NCBI GenBank assembly: GCA_951640165.1
Contig: OX621257.1
Coordinates: forward strand, 8,071,201 to 8,135,200
Direction of reading: 5' to 3'
Length of the DNA: 64,000 bases
Origin: Pseudoips prasinana
Taxonomy: Eukaryota > Arthropoda > Insecta > Lepidoptera > Nolidae
Part shown: in pieces, positions 11,402 to 22,640 of the stretch
Layout: the number at the start of each line of letters is the position of its first letter
Numbering within the stretch: the first letter of the stretch is position 1
Notes under the pieces: generated by a model
Databases searched by the model: none
Seen by the model: only the letters and a program-made list of their open reading frames with translations
What the model was told of the DNA's origin: nothing
Made by a program: the position numbers and the translations under genes

Positions 11402-11593
11402 TACACTAATATTATTAAACTGAAAGTTTGTGAGTGTGTGACTGCGTGAGTGTGTATGTTTCTTACTTCTTCACGTCTAAACGGCTGGAGCGATTTTAAT
11501 AAAATTTGATACGAAGTTAGCTGACACTCTGGATTAACACATAGGCCATAATTTATAAATTTTATCGCTGGTAAAACTGCGGGGCACAGCTAG
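11402..11593 (+). mobile_element. Lep1-type Helitron
   Basis: It starts near ACACTAATATTATTAAAC, has CTAAACGGCTGGAGCGATTT, and ends GGGGCACAGCTAG before T. A second, 5'-truncated copy follows at 11628-11702. Confidence 0.8.
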
Positions 11594-11627
11594 TATATAA
11601 TACATTCAAATGCTAGGATTTGGAGTT

Positions 11628-11702
11628 AGCTGACACCCTGGGTTAACACAAAGGCTATAATTTATAAAGTTTTACGCGGGTAAAATCGCAGTGCACAGCT
11701 AG
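11628..11702 (+). mobile_element. 3' half of a Lep1-type Helitron
   Basis: GGAGTTAGCTGACACCCTGG to CAGCTAG (11699-11702), then T. The spacer ATAATACATTCAAATGCTAG before it also follows the Lep1 copy at 12976, so the unit with its spacer has been copied. Confidence 0.7.
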
Positions 11703-12030
11703 TTGAGTACAAAAGCAATACAAAAGCTAGAATTCTGTCCCATATACTATAGTAACAACCGGGTTGATATGAGCCGGTGTTATGGGCGGTGCCTTTATCA
11801 TAAAATATTCCACGGTATCAGGTTTTTTCGTAAAAATCCACTGATAATAAAACAAACAGATCAACCATAAGCGTTATCTGGACATCTGTCATGTCTGTTT
11901 TGTTTTATTATCATTGTTTAATATTCAATGAATCTGGCTTTGTATAGCTTTGGAGATAAGCCTTTGTTGCCGTTAAAGTGATAAATATTCTTTTGACTAA
12001 AATTACAAGTTATTAATAATAATAATATTA
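11703..12030. other. Stray array unit and a small inverted repeat
   Basis: 11705-11770 matches the 7.1-8.8 kb tandem units (AATTCTGTCCCATATACT, CGGGTT). At 11842-11912, GATAATAAAACAAACAGA and its complement form a hairpin. Confidence 0.55.
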
Positions 12031-12037
12031 ATAGTGG

Positions 12038-12351
12038 CTATGCCCCATGGTTTTACCCGCGTTAAACTTTATAAATTATCACAGCTCCTCCCCCGTAGAT
12101 GATAGCGTGATAATATGTAGCTTATGTGTATGTTGACCCGATCTCTTAGTAATATTCATGAAAAAAATTAAGTAAATCCATGCAGTACTTTATGAGTTTA
12201 GCCCGGACATACATACAGACAAACATACAAATAGTCTAAAAACTAGTATCTTTGGCTTCGATATCGTTTGTAGATAACCCCCAAGTATCCTGTTAAAAAG
12301 TATTCAATGTACAGTTTTGACTCTCCTACGATTTTATTATATGTGTAGATA
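12038..12351 (-). mobile_element. Helitron-B copy
   Basis: The 3' end is on the left (CCCCATGGTTTTACCCGCG; the CTAG has decayed) and the 5' end is at TCTACACATATAATAAAATC. The body contains the CAGACAAACATACAAA motif and GATCGGGTCAACATAC. Confidence 0.75.
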
Positions 12352-12399
12352 ATTCTTCCAAATGATGAATACCATTCCATTACCAAATTGAGCAGTGCC

Positions 12400-12597
12400 T
12401 GTACTATGGAAACCAGATAATTGATATACTACATATACTACTTTTCTTTTGTAAATACATACTTATCTAAATAATTACACCCATACTCAGGACTAACAGA
12501 CATGTTCGTGCATACAAATATCTGTCATGGGTGGGATCGAACCCACGACCTCCGGCGTGAAAAGCAAGCATTTGCCAACCACGCCAACAGGCCCGTC
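12400..12597 (-). mobile_element. SINE-C copy, tRNA-headed
   Basis: Minus-strand head CCTGTTGGCGTGGTTGGCAA, B-box GGTTCGATCCC, body ACAGATATTTGTATGC and GTATATGTAGTATATCA. Pol III-type retroposon. Ten copies or fragments occur in the window. Confidence 0.82.
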
Positions 12598-12614
12598 AAA
12601 TTATGTAATGTATA

Positions 12615-12791
12615 TCACACTAATATTATAAAGGCGAAAGTTTGTGAGTGTATATGTTTGTTACTTCTTCACGTCTAAACGGCTGGAGCAATTTTAATAA
12701 AATTTGGTATGGACTTAGCTGACACCCTGGATTAACACATAGGCTATAATTTATAAAGTTTAACGCGGGTGAAACCGCGGGTCACCGCTAG
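12615..12791 (+). mobile_element. Lep1-type Helitron, first of a tandem pair
   Basis: Starts TCACACTAATATTATAAAGG after A and ends CACCGCTAG before T. Its right end abuts the next copy, so one inserted at the edge of the other or both came from rolling-circle read-through. Confidence 0.82.
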
Positions 12792-12976
12792 TAATATAAT
12801 AAATGCGAAAGTTTGTGACTGTGAGTGTTTGAGTGTGTATATTTGTTACTTCTTCACGTCTAAACGGCTGGAGCGATTGTATTAAAATTTGGTACGAAGT
12901 TAGCAGACACCCTGGATTAACACATAAGCCATAATTTAGGAAGTTTAACGCGGGTAAAACCGCGGGGCACAGCTAG
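12792..12976 (+). mobile_element. Lep1-type Helitron, second of a tandem pair
   Basis: TAATATAATAAATGCGAAAG to GGGGCACAGCTAG (12973-12976), then T. It lacks a clean TC start, fitting end-to-end joining with the previous copy. Confidence 0.78.
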
Positions 12977-13151
12977 TATATAATACATTCAAATGCTAGG
13001 ATTCGGGAGTTGATTATACCCTGAATTAACACATTGGTTACAATACATATATAAATGGTGGGGAGATAAGGGTAGGAATTACTCCATATAATTTTTTGGT
13101 TTGTTTTGGTGTTTGTTGCTTATTCCCTCATTAACAGCTTATCGTACATGT

Positions 13152-13184
13152 CCGAGAGTTCTCCAAAATTTGGAGAACTCTCGG
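13152..13184. repeat. Perfect 16-bp palindrome, 1-nt loop
   Basis: CCGAGAGTTCTCCAAA, then A, then its exact complement. There is no MITE-like flanking duplication. Either a snap-back copy error or a cruciform-prone site. Confidence 0.8.
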
Positions 13185-13325
13185 GCTTGAAGCTATCCCC
13201 ATGATGTTATGCTTCAGATACTTCATTCAATACGAGATAATTATTAACGCACATTATTATTACATAAAATTATTTCTTTCTTACTTTCACATGAATTCAA
13301 AAAGTTAGTAGCACATCACTGACTT

Positions 13326-13525
13326 TTGGAAATCTCGTGTATATGCCCTATTGAGTATGTTTCGCCGGAGCGTCTCAACTGGGCCATGTTGAAACCGGTA
13401 GTAGAGACACCCGCTGAGTTTGTTTCGCTGGGTCTTCTCAGTTGGGGCGCATTGGATCCGGTAGTAGCATTAAAGCGCGACCGTCGTTATAAACACAAGG
13501 TCCGCCATAATAATAATATTTAATC
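13326..13525 (+). repeat. Retroposon tail with internal duplication
   Basis: GTTTCGCCGGAGCGTCTCAACTGG and GTTTCGCTGGGTCTTCTCAGTTGG are about 65 bp apart, as are the paired CCGGTAGTAG repeats. It ends in AAACACAAGGTCC and (TAA)n. Probably the 3' end of a LINE or SINE, family unknown. No convincing protein. Confidence 0.5.
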
Positions 13526-14761
13526 CGTACCTTAATATAGACAGAACCATTCAGACAACATGTAGTAAAAATATAGCTAAAATTAAAAAAAATTGATACT
13601 TAAACCTACACATGATCCTTGACAATAACTTAATTTAAGTTAGTTAAATATCGTTACTGTTATAAAATAAATCTTATTGTAAATTATTTCCTACAATCCG
13701 TGTACCTAAATATCTATATGTACTAGAAATAATTATAAATTAATTATATATTACTACAAACATGTTCTGACTGTTTACAAGCGCTTTTTTAAAGTCTACG
13801 TGAATAAAAACCTTTTTATTTTATTTATTTTTTATCTTATTTTATTTCATGTTCTTGGGTTTGAACTCGAGACTGACACTGACTTCATAGTCCTACAGTC
13901 TAACTATTACGCTATTTCGTATATTGAATTAACCTATGTTGAATTCATTTTAAGTTCCTTGTTTAGCAAAAATAAAACGATATATAACAAATTGTTTGTC
14001 TGTTATTACGCTGTTTGTATGTTAAAATCCTTAACTGCTGGCTATTTACAGAAAGTGTAAACACAGTCAAATAAATACAATACACAACTTCTATGTTTTA
14101 CGTTCAAACAAAATCTCAGATCTCCCGAGACACGAATATGTACATATTTTAATATTACGTCTATTTTATATTACCTTCTACCCTCTAAGGTTATATCCAA
14201 AATAGTATTATGCCGACCGCATTACAATATTTATGGTTTTATTTCCTATCCAGATATTCGTAACAAAAAATAAAAATAAATCTTGTTTGATTTCGGATGC
14301 TGACTTATGGGTACCTTTCCGGTCTGTCTGCTAAGCCACAGTATACGTAACTTACAGTATGTACATTATATTTGATCATTAATTATTAAAAACAAAAAGC
14401 CTATTTCAACTTTTTTAGAAAACCGATTGATTATATTTATATGGGACTATTAGTAACCATTCTCTATCTATTAAAAAATATATAATAACCGGTTTAAAAA
14501 ACAACAGGGATATCGCAAGACGCATTAATAACCTTCTTCTTTTAAAGTTTGTCGACTATATAAAGTCAGACGCAATAATATGCACAGTCTAAATGTATTA
14601 TTACACCGATCAATTGTAAAATATTTTATAATAGATATAAGAATAATCCAGTGATGTGTACTGGTTTTGTACATAATTTTTAAGTCCTATTATCACAAGT
14701 CCGAAAATGAATCTCATGTCATTTCATATCATAATAATCACTCTTCATAAAACTATTCATA
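13526..14761. other. AT-rich intronic DNA, no gene
   Basis: More than 1.2 kb without a recognisable element. The frame near 13800-14060 is low-complexity, Phe/Leu/Tyr-rich translation of AT-rich DNA and is not supported as a gene. Confidence 0.5.
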
Positions 14762-14880
14762 CGGGCCGGTTTATGTAGTTGTTAAAAGATCTTGTGTTTG
14801 ATTCCCACCTAGGACAGATATATATTTTTTCATGAACATATCTGTTTGTCCTGAGTCTTGTATATTATATCCTGGAACAC
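14762..14880 (+). mobile_element. SINE-C partial copy
   Basis: GATTCCCACCTAGGACAGAT and CATGAACATATCTGTTTGTCC match SINE-C. It faces the minus-strand copy at 14895-15115, making an inverted pair. Confidence 0.7.
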
Positions 14881-14894
14881 TATTCACACACAGT

Positions 14895-15115
14895 CCTCTA
14901 ATCCTAAACTGGTTGTACTATGGAAACCAAACCAACTGACACACTACAATACTACTTTTCTTTTGTAAATACAAATTTATATAGATAATTCTCACGACTC
15001 ACAGACTCAGGACAAACAGACAAGTTCATGCACAAAAATATCTGTCCTGGGTGGAAATCAAACCCACAACCTGCGGCGTGCAAATCAAGCATTTACCAAC
15101 CACGCCACAGGAAGA
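14895..15115 (-). mobile_element. SINE-C copy
   Basis: Minus-strand head GTGGCGTGGTTGGTAAATGC, then GTGGGTTTGATTTCCACCC (decayed B-box) and CAGGACAGATATTTTTGTGC. It ends at GTACAACCAGTTTAGG. Confidence 0.8.
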
Positions 15116-15530
15116 TGATCTATCGCCACAGGATGAGTAAATCTGATTTTGAATAGTTACCGTTACGAAAAACAATATCAAAAGTTCAAACATTTTCTTA
15201 GTACCTAATGCCATTACTAATAAGAAAATTATGATAATTCTCCGTTAAGAAGGAAAATGTTCTGAAAAACAACAAACTGAGTGGAAGAATGTTCTTAGTA
15301 ATGACGGTATTAATAAAAAAATAAGATAACTGTTGGTTACATCCGCTCGTAATAGTAAAAATTTATGAACAAAAAAGTATGACAAAATTATTATTATATT
15401 GACGTAGTTTTTCTTCTTCTTTTTGTGATTACGATGTTATGTAGTTTTCTACAGATTTTCTTTATTTTTATTAAACGGTTTTATTTAGCTTACCCCGTTT
15501 GTTTTATTTTTCTTAGGTCAAATTTAGTAA
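15116..15530. other. AT-rich intronic DNA, no gene
   Basis: No family recognised. Confidence 0.45.
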
Positions 15531-15534
15531 CTGG

Positions 15535-16345
15535 AATTTGACCCCCTTCCTGTTGACCGATTGATCTGAAATTTGGTAAACACTTCTAATTCTGGTGACA
15601 ATACAATTAAATAAATTTTGTTTCATTGTAAATCCAATATGGCCGCCGCTACAAAATGGCGGACAACTTAGGTTTTATTAATCCCATCAGTATGGGTATC
15701 AAATGAAAGGGCTCAACAAGTAGAATACAATGTACTATACAAAATTGAAATTTAAGATGGCCGCCGCTACCAAATGGCTGATAACCTAGGTTTTATCAAT
15801 CCCATCAATATGGGTATCAAATGAAAGGTCTCAATAAGTAGAATACAATTTACTACGCAAAATTGAAATTTAAGATAGCCGCCGCTACCAAATGGCTGAT
15901 AACCTATTTTTTTATCAATCTCATCAATATGGGTAGTATCAAATAAAAGGGCTTGACAAGTAAAATACAGTGCACTATACCACCTCAAAATTTTAAGATG
16001 GGCGCTGCCATAAAATGGCGTATTATAATGGGATTCTCAAATTTATAAATTGAAACTGAAATGTAGGTATCTGATTAATCCAGCCTGAATCCACCACCCA
16101 AGTCAGAATTTTGTATCGTGTTGAGGACTGTGTGGCGTTTGGGTGGCTAAAAATGAAACGTCGTTAGCGGTACACCACCTAAGTTAAGGTAAAAGGTTAA
16201 AACGCGCCGAGAACTGTATGGCATTACGGTGGATAAAAATGATATGTCGTTAGCGTTTTCCCCTCAAGACTCAGGCGCATCTTGTTGTACATAGCCTTAC
16301 CCCATTATTGGACCTCTGGGGGGGTTGACCGTTTAAGTGTCCATT
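15535..16345 (+). repeat. Tandem ATGGCCGCC module, probable Helitron 5' region
   Basis: Three units of about 125 bp (15640-16020) share AAGATGGCCGCCGCTACCAA, ATCCCATCAATATGGGTATC and AAATGAAAGG. From 16100 two shorter units repeat GACTGTGTGGCGTTTGGGTGG and ACGTCGTTAGCG. It is followed at 16361 by a Helitron-type N-terminus, which suggests the whole stretch is the leader of a Helitron/Helentron. Confidence 0.6.
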
Positions 16346-16360
16346 ACTCGAGGGAACAAA

Positions 16361-16672
16361 ATGGTAAATAAAAATACATACACAAATAAAACAGAAACTG
16401 CAACACAACGTAAACGAAGGCTTCAAAAAGCGAAAGAAAAGTATAAAGCAAAACGAGCTGAAGAAAGTGAAGGTGATATGATATTGATATGAGTGTCAGA
16501 AACACCTGAGCAATATGAGGCCAGGTTAAAAAAGCAACGTCAGCGATATACACAAATGACAGCGTCAGAAACGCCGGTCCAATATGAAGCCAGAATAATA
16601 AAGAAACCTAAACGATACACACACATGATAGCGTCAGAAACGCCTGAAGAATATGAAGTTAGACTGCAATAA
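16361..16672 (+). pseudogene. N-terminus of a Helitron-type protein with SETPE repeats
   Basis: One continuous frame of 103 codons from ATG 16361 to TAA 16670-16672, with a single internal TGA at 16490. After a Lys/Arg-rich start (KRRLQKAKEKYKAKRAEE) come three repeats of about 22 residues: SETPEQYEARLKKQRQRYTQ, SETPVQYEARIIKKPKRYTH, SETPEEYEVRLQ. Such repeats are typical of the basic N-terminal region of Helitron/Helentron Rep-helicases (family knowledge). Rep and helicase domains are absent. The element is cut off by the foldback that begins near 16762. Confidence 0.65.
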
Positions 16673-16761
16673 ACTGACGGGAAAGAAACCTTGCAATAAT
16701 GAGGCACTAAATGAATTACACAGAATGCGAAATAAAAACTAAAAACTAGAAAATGAAAATT

Positions 16762-17510
16762 GGTAAAAAAACTTTTTAAGTTAAACGGTTTTATGTTAAA
16801 CATACATTGTAATATTTAAGATATGTACTAAAAGCTAAAAAATAATAAAATAGATACAGTCGTGGGCATTATAAACATATGCATAGACTAGACTAAAATA
16901 AAACCGTGGGGCACGTCAATTGTCTACAATCGTTGAAAATGTTCGTTTTGTAGTGTCACGCGATAATAAGACAGTTGTTCAACAGACAACGATGGACGAG
17001 TGGCAAGTAGGGCTAGAATGTGGAAACAAGCTAGCGAGCTCGACTATAAGCGAGTTTTAGGGTTTCATAGTGTTGAGCGAGTGTTTACTTTAATCATAAG
17101 TTTTGTCGATTAAAGACAAACTACGAGTAATGAAGAGAGTCCTCGCCAGCCAGTAGTGTGAACGTTCAACAATAAACTATTTGAAACATCTCTTTTGTTT
17201 ACATGGAATGTATAACGATCGGACTTTCAATGAGAAAAAAAATAGTAAGTAATTTTCTCACCGTCGGTAGGCCAACTGCCTAACGACGAATTAAACGATT
17301 CTTCTATCGCACATTTTAATCGATAATTGTAGACAATTGACGTGCCCCACGGTTTTATTTTAGTCTAGTCTATGCATATTATGTTTATAATACCCACGAC
17401 TGTATCTATTTTAATATTTTTTAGCGTTTAGTACATATCTTAAACATTACAATGTATGTTTAACATAAAACCGTTTAACTTAAAAAGTTTTTTTACCAAC
17501 TTTTTTGTCT
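16762..17510. mobile_element. Foldback with arms of about 165 bp and an LTR-like core
   Basis: The left arm (about 16762-16934) and the right arm (about 17325-17510) are inverted copies with few differences. Outer ends read TTGGTAAAAAAACTTTTTAA and inner ends GGCACGTCAATTGTCTACAA. The unique core of about 390 bp begins near TGTAGTGTCACGCGATAATA and holds AACAATAAACTATTTGAAAC (polyadenylation-like). It has no long ORF and looks like a solo LTR. The class is unknown. Confidence 0.7.
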
Positions 17511-18284
17511 ACCGATTCCCTCATTTTTTAAACTTATGAATATTAGCAAAAACTTGTAATTGGCTTTCATCCTTTATTTTATTTCTGTTCTAGCTGTAAG
17601 CTTTCTGAATTAATAAAATAAAATTACGGAGTGTGATTATTTTGAATACAAAACGGTAGTAAAACAAAAAATAGGAATAAGAGTTTTATGTGAGCCAATA
17701 TGGATATGGATGGGTTCATTTTGTAAGAAACAATCTTTTGTATATATGGAAAATATCTTTATCTTTGACTCAGTTTTGAGTACATATATTACACTTTTAT
17801 CGTATGATTTTTGTTATATCTAGAGAGGAGCTGTAACATATTTTTGTAATATTATATAAATTTTATTTTAACGTGAATAGAGTCAAATATAGATGTAATA
17901 TTTGTAGCCCATATTAATAGACCAAAAACATTATTATTACAGAAATTAGCTCGTTTACCGGTAGCATGAAAAAATGCAAATAATGAGACCTTTGATTTAA
18001 AATCAACGAGAACCTGAAACAATCGCTTGTGCTCCTCCTACCCTCGATCGTGTTAAATTGAAACCAAGTGATTGAAAAAATATACAGTGTATCTATGTTT
18101 GTTTCTACACTGTAGCAATATATTGTTTAACATAGTATTATAGTAGTATATGTATTCAGATAAGCTGCATAATCTGAAATGTATGAATTGTAAAATTAAT
18201 AAACACATTTTTTTGTGCACGCAAACCATGTGAATACTCGTCAAAGAGGAACTTATGGATTATACTACGGACTTAAAAAGTGGA
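17511..18284. other. AT-rich intronic DNA, no gene
   Basis: No recognisable element or gene. Confidence 0.45.
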
Positions 18285-18535
18285 TAATCATCACCATTTA
18301 CCGGTTTAATGACGTCCGAACGTCATTCAACAGTTAGTGTGCCCATCATTTGGAGGATTTGCCTTAATCGCCACGCTTGGCAGTTGGGTTGACGATTGCA
18401 GTATGATGGTCATAGTATACAGAGATACGCCGATATCCGTTCTCTGATTGATAATCCCTTGAGACCGCTTCTACGCCTCTCTCTTCATCCCATCTCATAA
18501 GATGGGATGGTGATATTTGTAGCCGTCAGTCACAC
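18285..18535 (+). mobile_element. Retroposon tail, family E (worn)
   Basis: CGCCACGCTTGGCAGTTGGGTT and ATTGCAGTATGATGGTC match the better copies at 48515 and 32440. It is 3'-proximal DNA of a LINE or derived SINE, non-coding here. Confidence 0.65.
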
Positions 18536-19275
18536 AGCACACAGAAAAATTTAGTATAAAAATACTCGCATATAGAACATATCTTAAACGCAATTTCCGT
18601 TCTGTTTTATCTGTGTGCTCTGTGGTTATGGTTCGCTCAACTGTTTTGCTCACAAAGGTTTTCTTAAGTCAATCAAATGTCAAGAAATATAGGATCAAAT
18701 TTCAGCAGCTATTTTATGTGGAGGAATTATACTGAGCAATATACTTACATCTCAGCCCGAGTGATTGGTCGAGAGTAAGCTTTGTTTTTCTATAGATATT
18801 ATTACGTTAAGAGCAGATTTTTACAACATCAGATAAAACTTATTGGGATAATAAATCAATGTTATTCTTCGAATAAGTTTTATCAAGAAGAGGTAAAAAT
18901 TACTAAGGATTAGAATAGTCGTAGTTTGAGTAACTCGATTCCATTAAACTGTTGGCAGTTTGAGCAAGTTAATCAAATGTATTGCGAATCTTTGATTTAA
19001 CTTTTGAAACTTTTGCCGATTTATCAGCGGGCGCTATTAGAATACTCTTATAACACTTGCAGTTTTGGGATAAGGTTGGGGAAAAAGTCTTTTCGGATTG
19101 AAGTATGTATGGACTTGTCATAAAATCTCTTTGGCTATAATAATTGTATCTAGCTGGTTTTGGTATCACTGGAAGTTTGAATTTTACAGAAACTAATTCC
19201 AAATTCGAATTAGGAAAATGTGCAATTTTCAGTTGTTTTGCGTAGGTACTGTCAATATAGGTGAATCTAATGAAT
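18536..19275. other. Intronic DNA, no gene
   Basis: The last few hundred bases may be the worn 5' part of the mariner that follows. No terminal repeat was found. Confidence 0.4.
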
Positions 19276-19998
19276 AAATTCGATATATTTTAAAATTTTA
19301 CTACAAAATAGGAAAATATCCAACGCAAGCCGCGAAAAAAAATTGCAATGTTTATGGACCTAGTGCAGTATCTGTGAGAGTAGCACAAATTTGGTTAAAG
19401 CGTTTTCAATCTGGAAATTTTGATGTCAAAAATGCACGTTGCTCTGATCGCCCTATAACGGATCAAATGGATGTCATTTTTGAAAAAATGGAGAAAGATC
19501 GGCATATCTGTAGTTACGACGTAGCTGAAGAACTGGGAATTGACTACAAAATTGGTGCATTTAAAAAAACTGGGTACACAAAAAATGATCAATATTTGGG
19601 TATCTCATGAGCTCACTGAAAAAACATGAAGTGTACTCATTTGTGATTCTTTATTACGACGTAATGAAACCGAACCAGTTTTGAAGAAGCTGATAACTGG
19701 TGATGAAAAGTGCATAACATACGAACGTGCGAAAAAGGTCATGGTCAAATGCCGGTCAGGCTTCACAGACTGTTGTGAAACCCGGGTTAACTCGCAACAA
19801 GGTGATGCTGTGTGTATGGTAGAATTTGAAGGGCATTATTCATTTTTAGCTGTTACCACCAGGCAGGACCATCGTTTTGAACTCTACTGCGAACAACTGA
19901 TGAGATTAAAGCAAGAAGTTGAGAGAAAGCGGCCGGAATTAATCAACAGAAGGGGTGTGGTTTTTAATCATGATAACGCTAGACCTCACACATTTTAG
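19276..19998 (+). pseudogene. Dead mariner transposase
   Basis: A Tc1/mariner DDE transposase relic in two frames. The first (19297-19609) carries the DNA-binding region: YYKIGKYPTQAA, WLKRFQSGNFDVKNA, SYDVAEELGID. The second (19681-19998) carries TGDEKCITYE (first catalytic Asp), a degraded middle where the second Asp of the WWDWKG-type motif reads as Glu (VEFEG), and HDNARPHT (third Asp), then a stop. An internal TGA-containing joint lies near 19608-19680. Just after the third motif the copy is cut by a SINE-A fragment. No terminal inverted repeats found. Confidence 0.85.
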
Positions 19999-20014
19999 CC
20001 ACTCAGCAAAAATT

Positions 20015-20160
20015 ATTCCGGTCGTGTCGCTAATTGGCCCATCGGAACATGAGAGTGATGAAATTGAAAGTGCCCCTCTGTTATCGCACATATGTACGTG
20101 CCGTGCAAATAGGTAGTCTCCATTGAATCTGGCCGCCGGGACTGATATTTGACCAGGAAG
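20015..20160 (+). mobile_element. SINE-A 3' fragment
   Basis: CCGGTCGTGTCGCTAATTGG, CATGAGAGTGATG and TGGCCGCC match the SINE-A body. It abuts the truncated mariner. Confidence 0.7.
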
Positions 20161-20604
20161 GAATTATTTTTAATTAAAACTTTTTATGTTAAAATTTCTA
20201 ATTTAGTAGGTGCTACTAAAATTTGAGCACATCAAATATTTAAACTAGAAGTAGATTATTTTGAGCGTAGACACCCAAGGAAGTCTCCAAATATGATTTG
20301 ATAACCAGGTTAAAAGTTTAAGCCTTCAAGCTTATTTAGTTCATAATATCGGGTTTTAGCTCAGTGTAGTTTCTACACAAAGGCTTAATAATCCGCAGTA
20401 GCCACTCTAATGCGTAAACCCTAAAACAGTTCATGTGATTATATGGTGCTAACAACCTAAGGCCTTGCGTGCAATAAACTACATTTTATTAAAATACGGC
20501 AGTGTGTTGGGGAAAGCTACGGCTCCACGATTTTTGCTTACACTTTTAAAATTATAATTCCACTTCTTTTTTCTTTTGCTACTTTTTACAATTGTATATA
20601 GTGA
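20161..20604. other. Intronic DNA, no gene
   Basis: No element recognised. Confidence 0.4.
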
Positions 20605-20890
20605 AAAACACCCTGAACTTCTCGACAAAGGCCTCCCCGAAAAATCTCTACAACTAGTCTTGCGCTATCCGCATCTAGCGGATAGCGCAAGGCTTTCAGC
20701 GGCCCTCACAAGATCATCGGTCCATCTTTTAGGGGGCCTGCCCAGACTGCGTCTTCCGATGCGTGGTTGCCACTCAAGAACCTTTCTGCCCCAGCGTATA
20801 ATATTTATATATAGACAAAATAGAGCTCCTCCTACTGCCATAATCACCGCTTTCCGTTTATCCAATGCTCCAGCGATGACCATCCAGCAA
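20605..20890 (-). pseudogene. C-terminus of a LINE ORF2 with inverted duplication
   Basis: The minus strand encodes RWGRKVLEWQPRIGRRSLGR, then PPKRWTDDLVRAA, a pattern found near the C-terminus of RTE-like LINE polymerases. A 14-bp palindrome with a 5-nt loop (20659-20691) interrupts the 3' side. The 3' non-coding tail ends near 20605 (AAAGGCCTCCCCGAAAAAT). A plus-strand relative lies at 46500-46615. Confidence 0.7.
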
Positions 20891-20904
20891 CTTGTTGTTA
20901 ATTT

Positions 20905-21677
20905 ATATATATGTTATAAAATCAATTTCTGTTTGTTAGTCTCGCTAAAACTCGAGAACGGCTGAACGGGTTTATCTTATCATAGTCTTGAAATATTCGT
21001 GGAAGTCTAGGGAAGGTTTAAAAGGTGAGGAAAATTTATTTATTTATTGTTTGGAAACCAAGAGCTATACATAAAAAATATTACTGCTATAATAAGAAAC
21101 ATAGAGCCAATTACAGGTTTCAACGGATAGCGACTGATACACACATACAATGCAGAGTAGCTGAAGACATATGTTAAAAGTTATTGGAAAAAATTAAGGT
21201 TCAGCTGCCTGCGGGCCACCTCGGTCTTGGTATTAAATGGGTCAAAATCAAACTTTTACATAATTTATTAAAATCCTTGCTCACCCGCAGTATATATGAA
21301 TTTTGCCTATATTATTCGACGAAAATGGAATAGATATAGGTGTATGAAATCTAGGCGATCTTTGGGGAACGTTAAAGTGCAGTTTCTGTAAAATATGATA
21401 TGACAGTCGATCTCATTCGATAATAGCTTTAATAAAAACGTGCAATCGGCCAAACGCCTTCGATTTATTGGAGGTTGAATGTGGAACTTCTTACATAGGT
21501 CTAAGTAATTCGTAGAACTGTAAGGGATTGAAATTCGAATAATTGCCGGGAAAACCCTAAAAACAACCCTTTTCTTTTTCCCAAATAAACGTTTTCATTA
21601 TGATTATTATTTTAATACGAAAGTTTAGGTATTTTATTTATCGTTGGAGGCAGTATAAATTCTGCCGGGTCAGCTAG
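20905..21677 (+). mobile_element. Non-autonomous Helitron (GGGTCAGCTAG end), interrupted
   Basis: The start region GTTAGTCTCGCTAAAACTCG, AACGGCTGAACGGG and the 3' end TGCCGGGTCAGCTAG (21674-21677, then T) match a common lepidopteran Helitron. From about 21035 to 21480 the middle is foreign; the TTATTTATTTATTG run at its left edge suggests a minus-strand retroposon insert. Confidence 0.65.
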
Positions 21678-21745
21678 TATACAATAAAAATTACTTAATA
21701 TATTTATTTTCGTAAATAAATATATTAAGTAATTTTTATTGTATA
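21678..21745. repeat. Perfect 32-bp palindrome at a Helitron 3' end
   Basis: TATACAATAAAAATTACTTA... 32 nt, loop TCGT, exact complement. It begins at the T that follows the Helitron CTAG. Confidence 0.85.
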
Positions 21746-21959
21746 CACGATTAGCCTAGAAACCTTCCACTGCGTCGCCGGACTCTAGTAACAAGGGCTT
21801 GGATAGTAAAGCAAATTAAAAATACCCCTGCCAGAGGGTAACCTTTTAGGGTTCAAAGCTCGATTCGAGGCTGCTACTGATGGGTTGTACATTAGCAGGG
21901 TTGGTTTTTAGAGATGTTTTGTGGAACTGACAGACGCGAAAATGCACATCCGATTGAGG

Positions 21960-22265
21960 ATCGGAAGTCATGCCATCGATACGAAATTATACATAGACTC
22001 ACGCCTGTTTCCCAGAGGGGTAGGCAAAGACAACGGATTTCCATTTGTCACGATCTTTGCACACGTCTATTGCCTCGATTACTGTCATTATATTCTTCAT
22101 ACATGCTCGCCGGTTTAGGGTACAATGTAATCAGGATGAATGAAAGAAGATTGACCAAAGAAGTATACCTGGCCTGTGTGAATGGAACAACCGGAAGAGG
22201 AAGACCTCGTCGAATTTTCTGACCAAATCGGAGACGTCCTCAAGAAAGGACAGGTCAGAAATTAT
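21960..22265. pseudogene. LINE family F, two C-terminal pieces in inverted order
   Basis: 21960-22118 read on minus matches the tail encoding CKDRDKWKSVVSAYPSGKQA-like sequence. 22130-22260 on plus encodes ERRLTKEVYLACVNGTTGRG, RPRRIF. In the intact order (37745-37975) these are one continuous C-terminus, so this copy is rearranged. Confidence 0.7.
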
Positions 22266-22449
22266 ACCACTATATATAAATTTAACATTTATATATAGAG
22301 GTATAATCGGCAAAATTATAGGCCATGCGGTCAATCAATGGAAAATGGGTAAATAAATTGTAGCCCACGAGAGTATGTGGAAACACGAATGCACCTTCCA
22401 AACCGTCACTTTCTTAATAAATAAATAAAAAGAAATAAAAAGCTTTTAC

Positions 22450-22640
22450 TGCACGTGTGGCGCAGCGGCTAAGACAGTCATCTCGCCGCTTCGTGTCGTG
22501 GGTTTGACTCCCGCGCCGGACAACTATTTGTGTGACCCATAAATAGTTGTTCTGAGTCTTAATGCAATTTGTATCCGTCTATTATACCGTACCCTGCCAC
22601 ACAAAGATTAAATTCCCTAGTGCGGACGTTGTCTTATTAA
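22450..22640 (+). mobile_element. SINE-D copy, tRNA-headed
   Basis: GCACGTGTGGCGCAGCGGCT head, GGGTTTGACTCCC B-box, GCCGGACAACTATTTGTGTG, and GTGCGGACGTTGTCTTATT before an A-run. Nearly full length. Confidence 0.85.

Noticed and set aside
13800..14060. 86-aa ORF rich in Phe, Leu and Tyr as a membrane peptide
   Set aside because: AT-rich DNA gives such frames by chance; no conserved motif or splice context.
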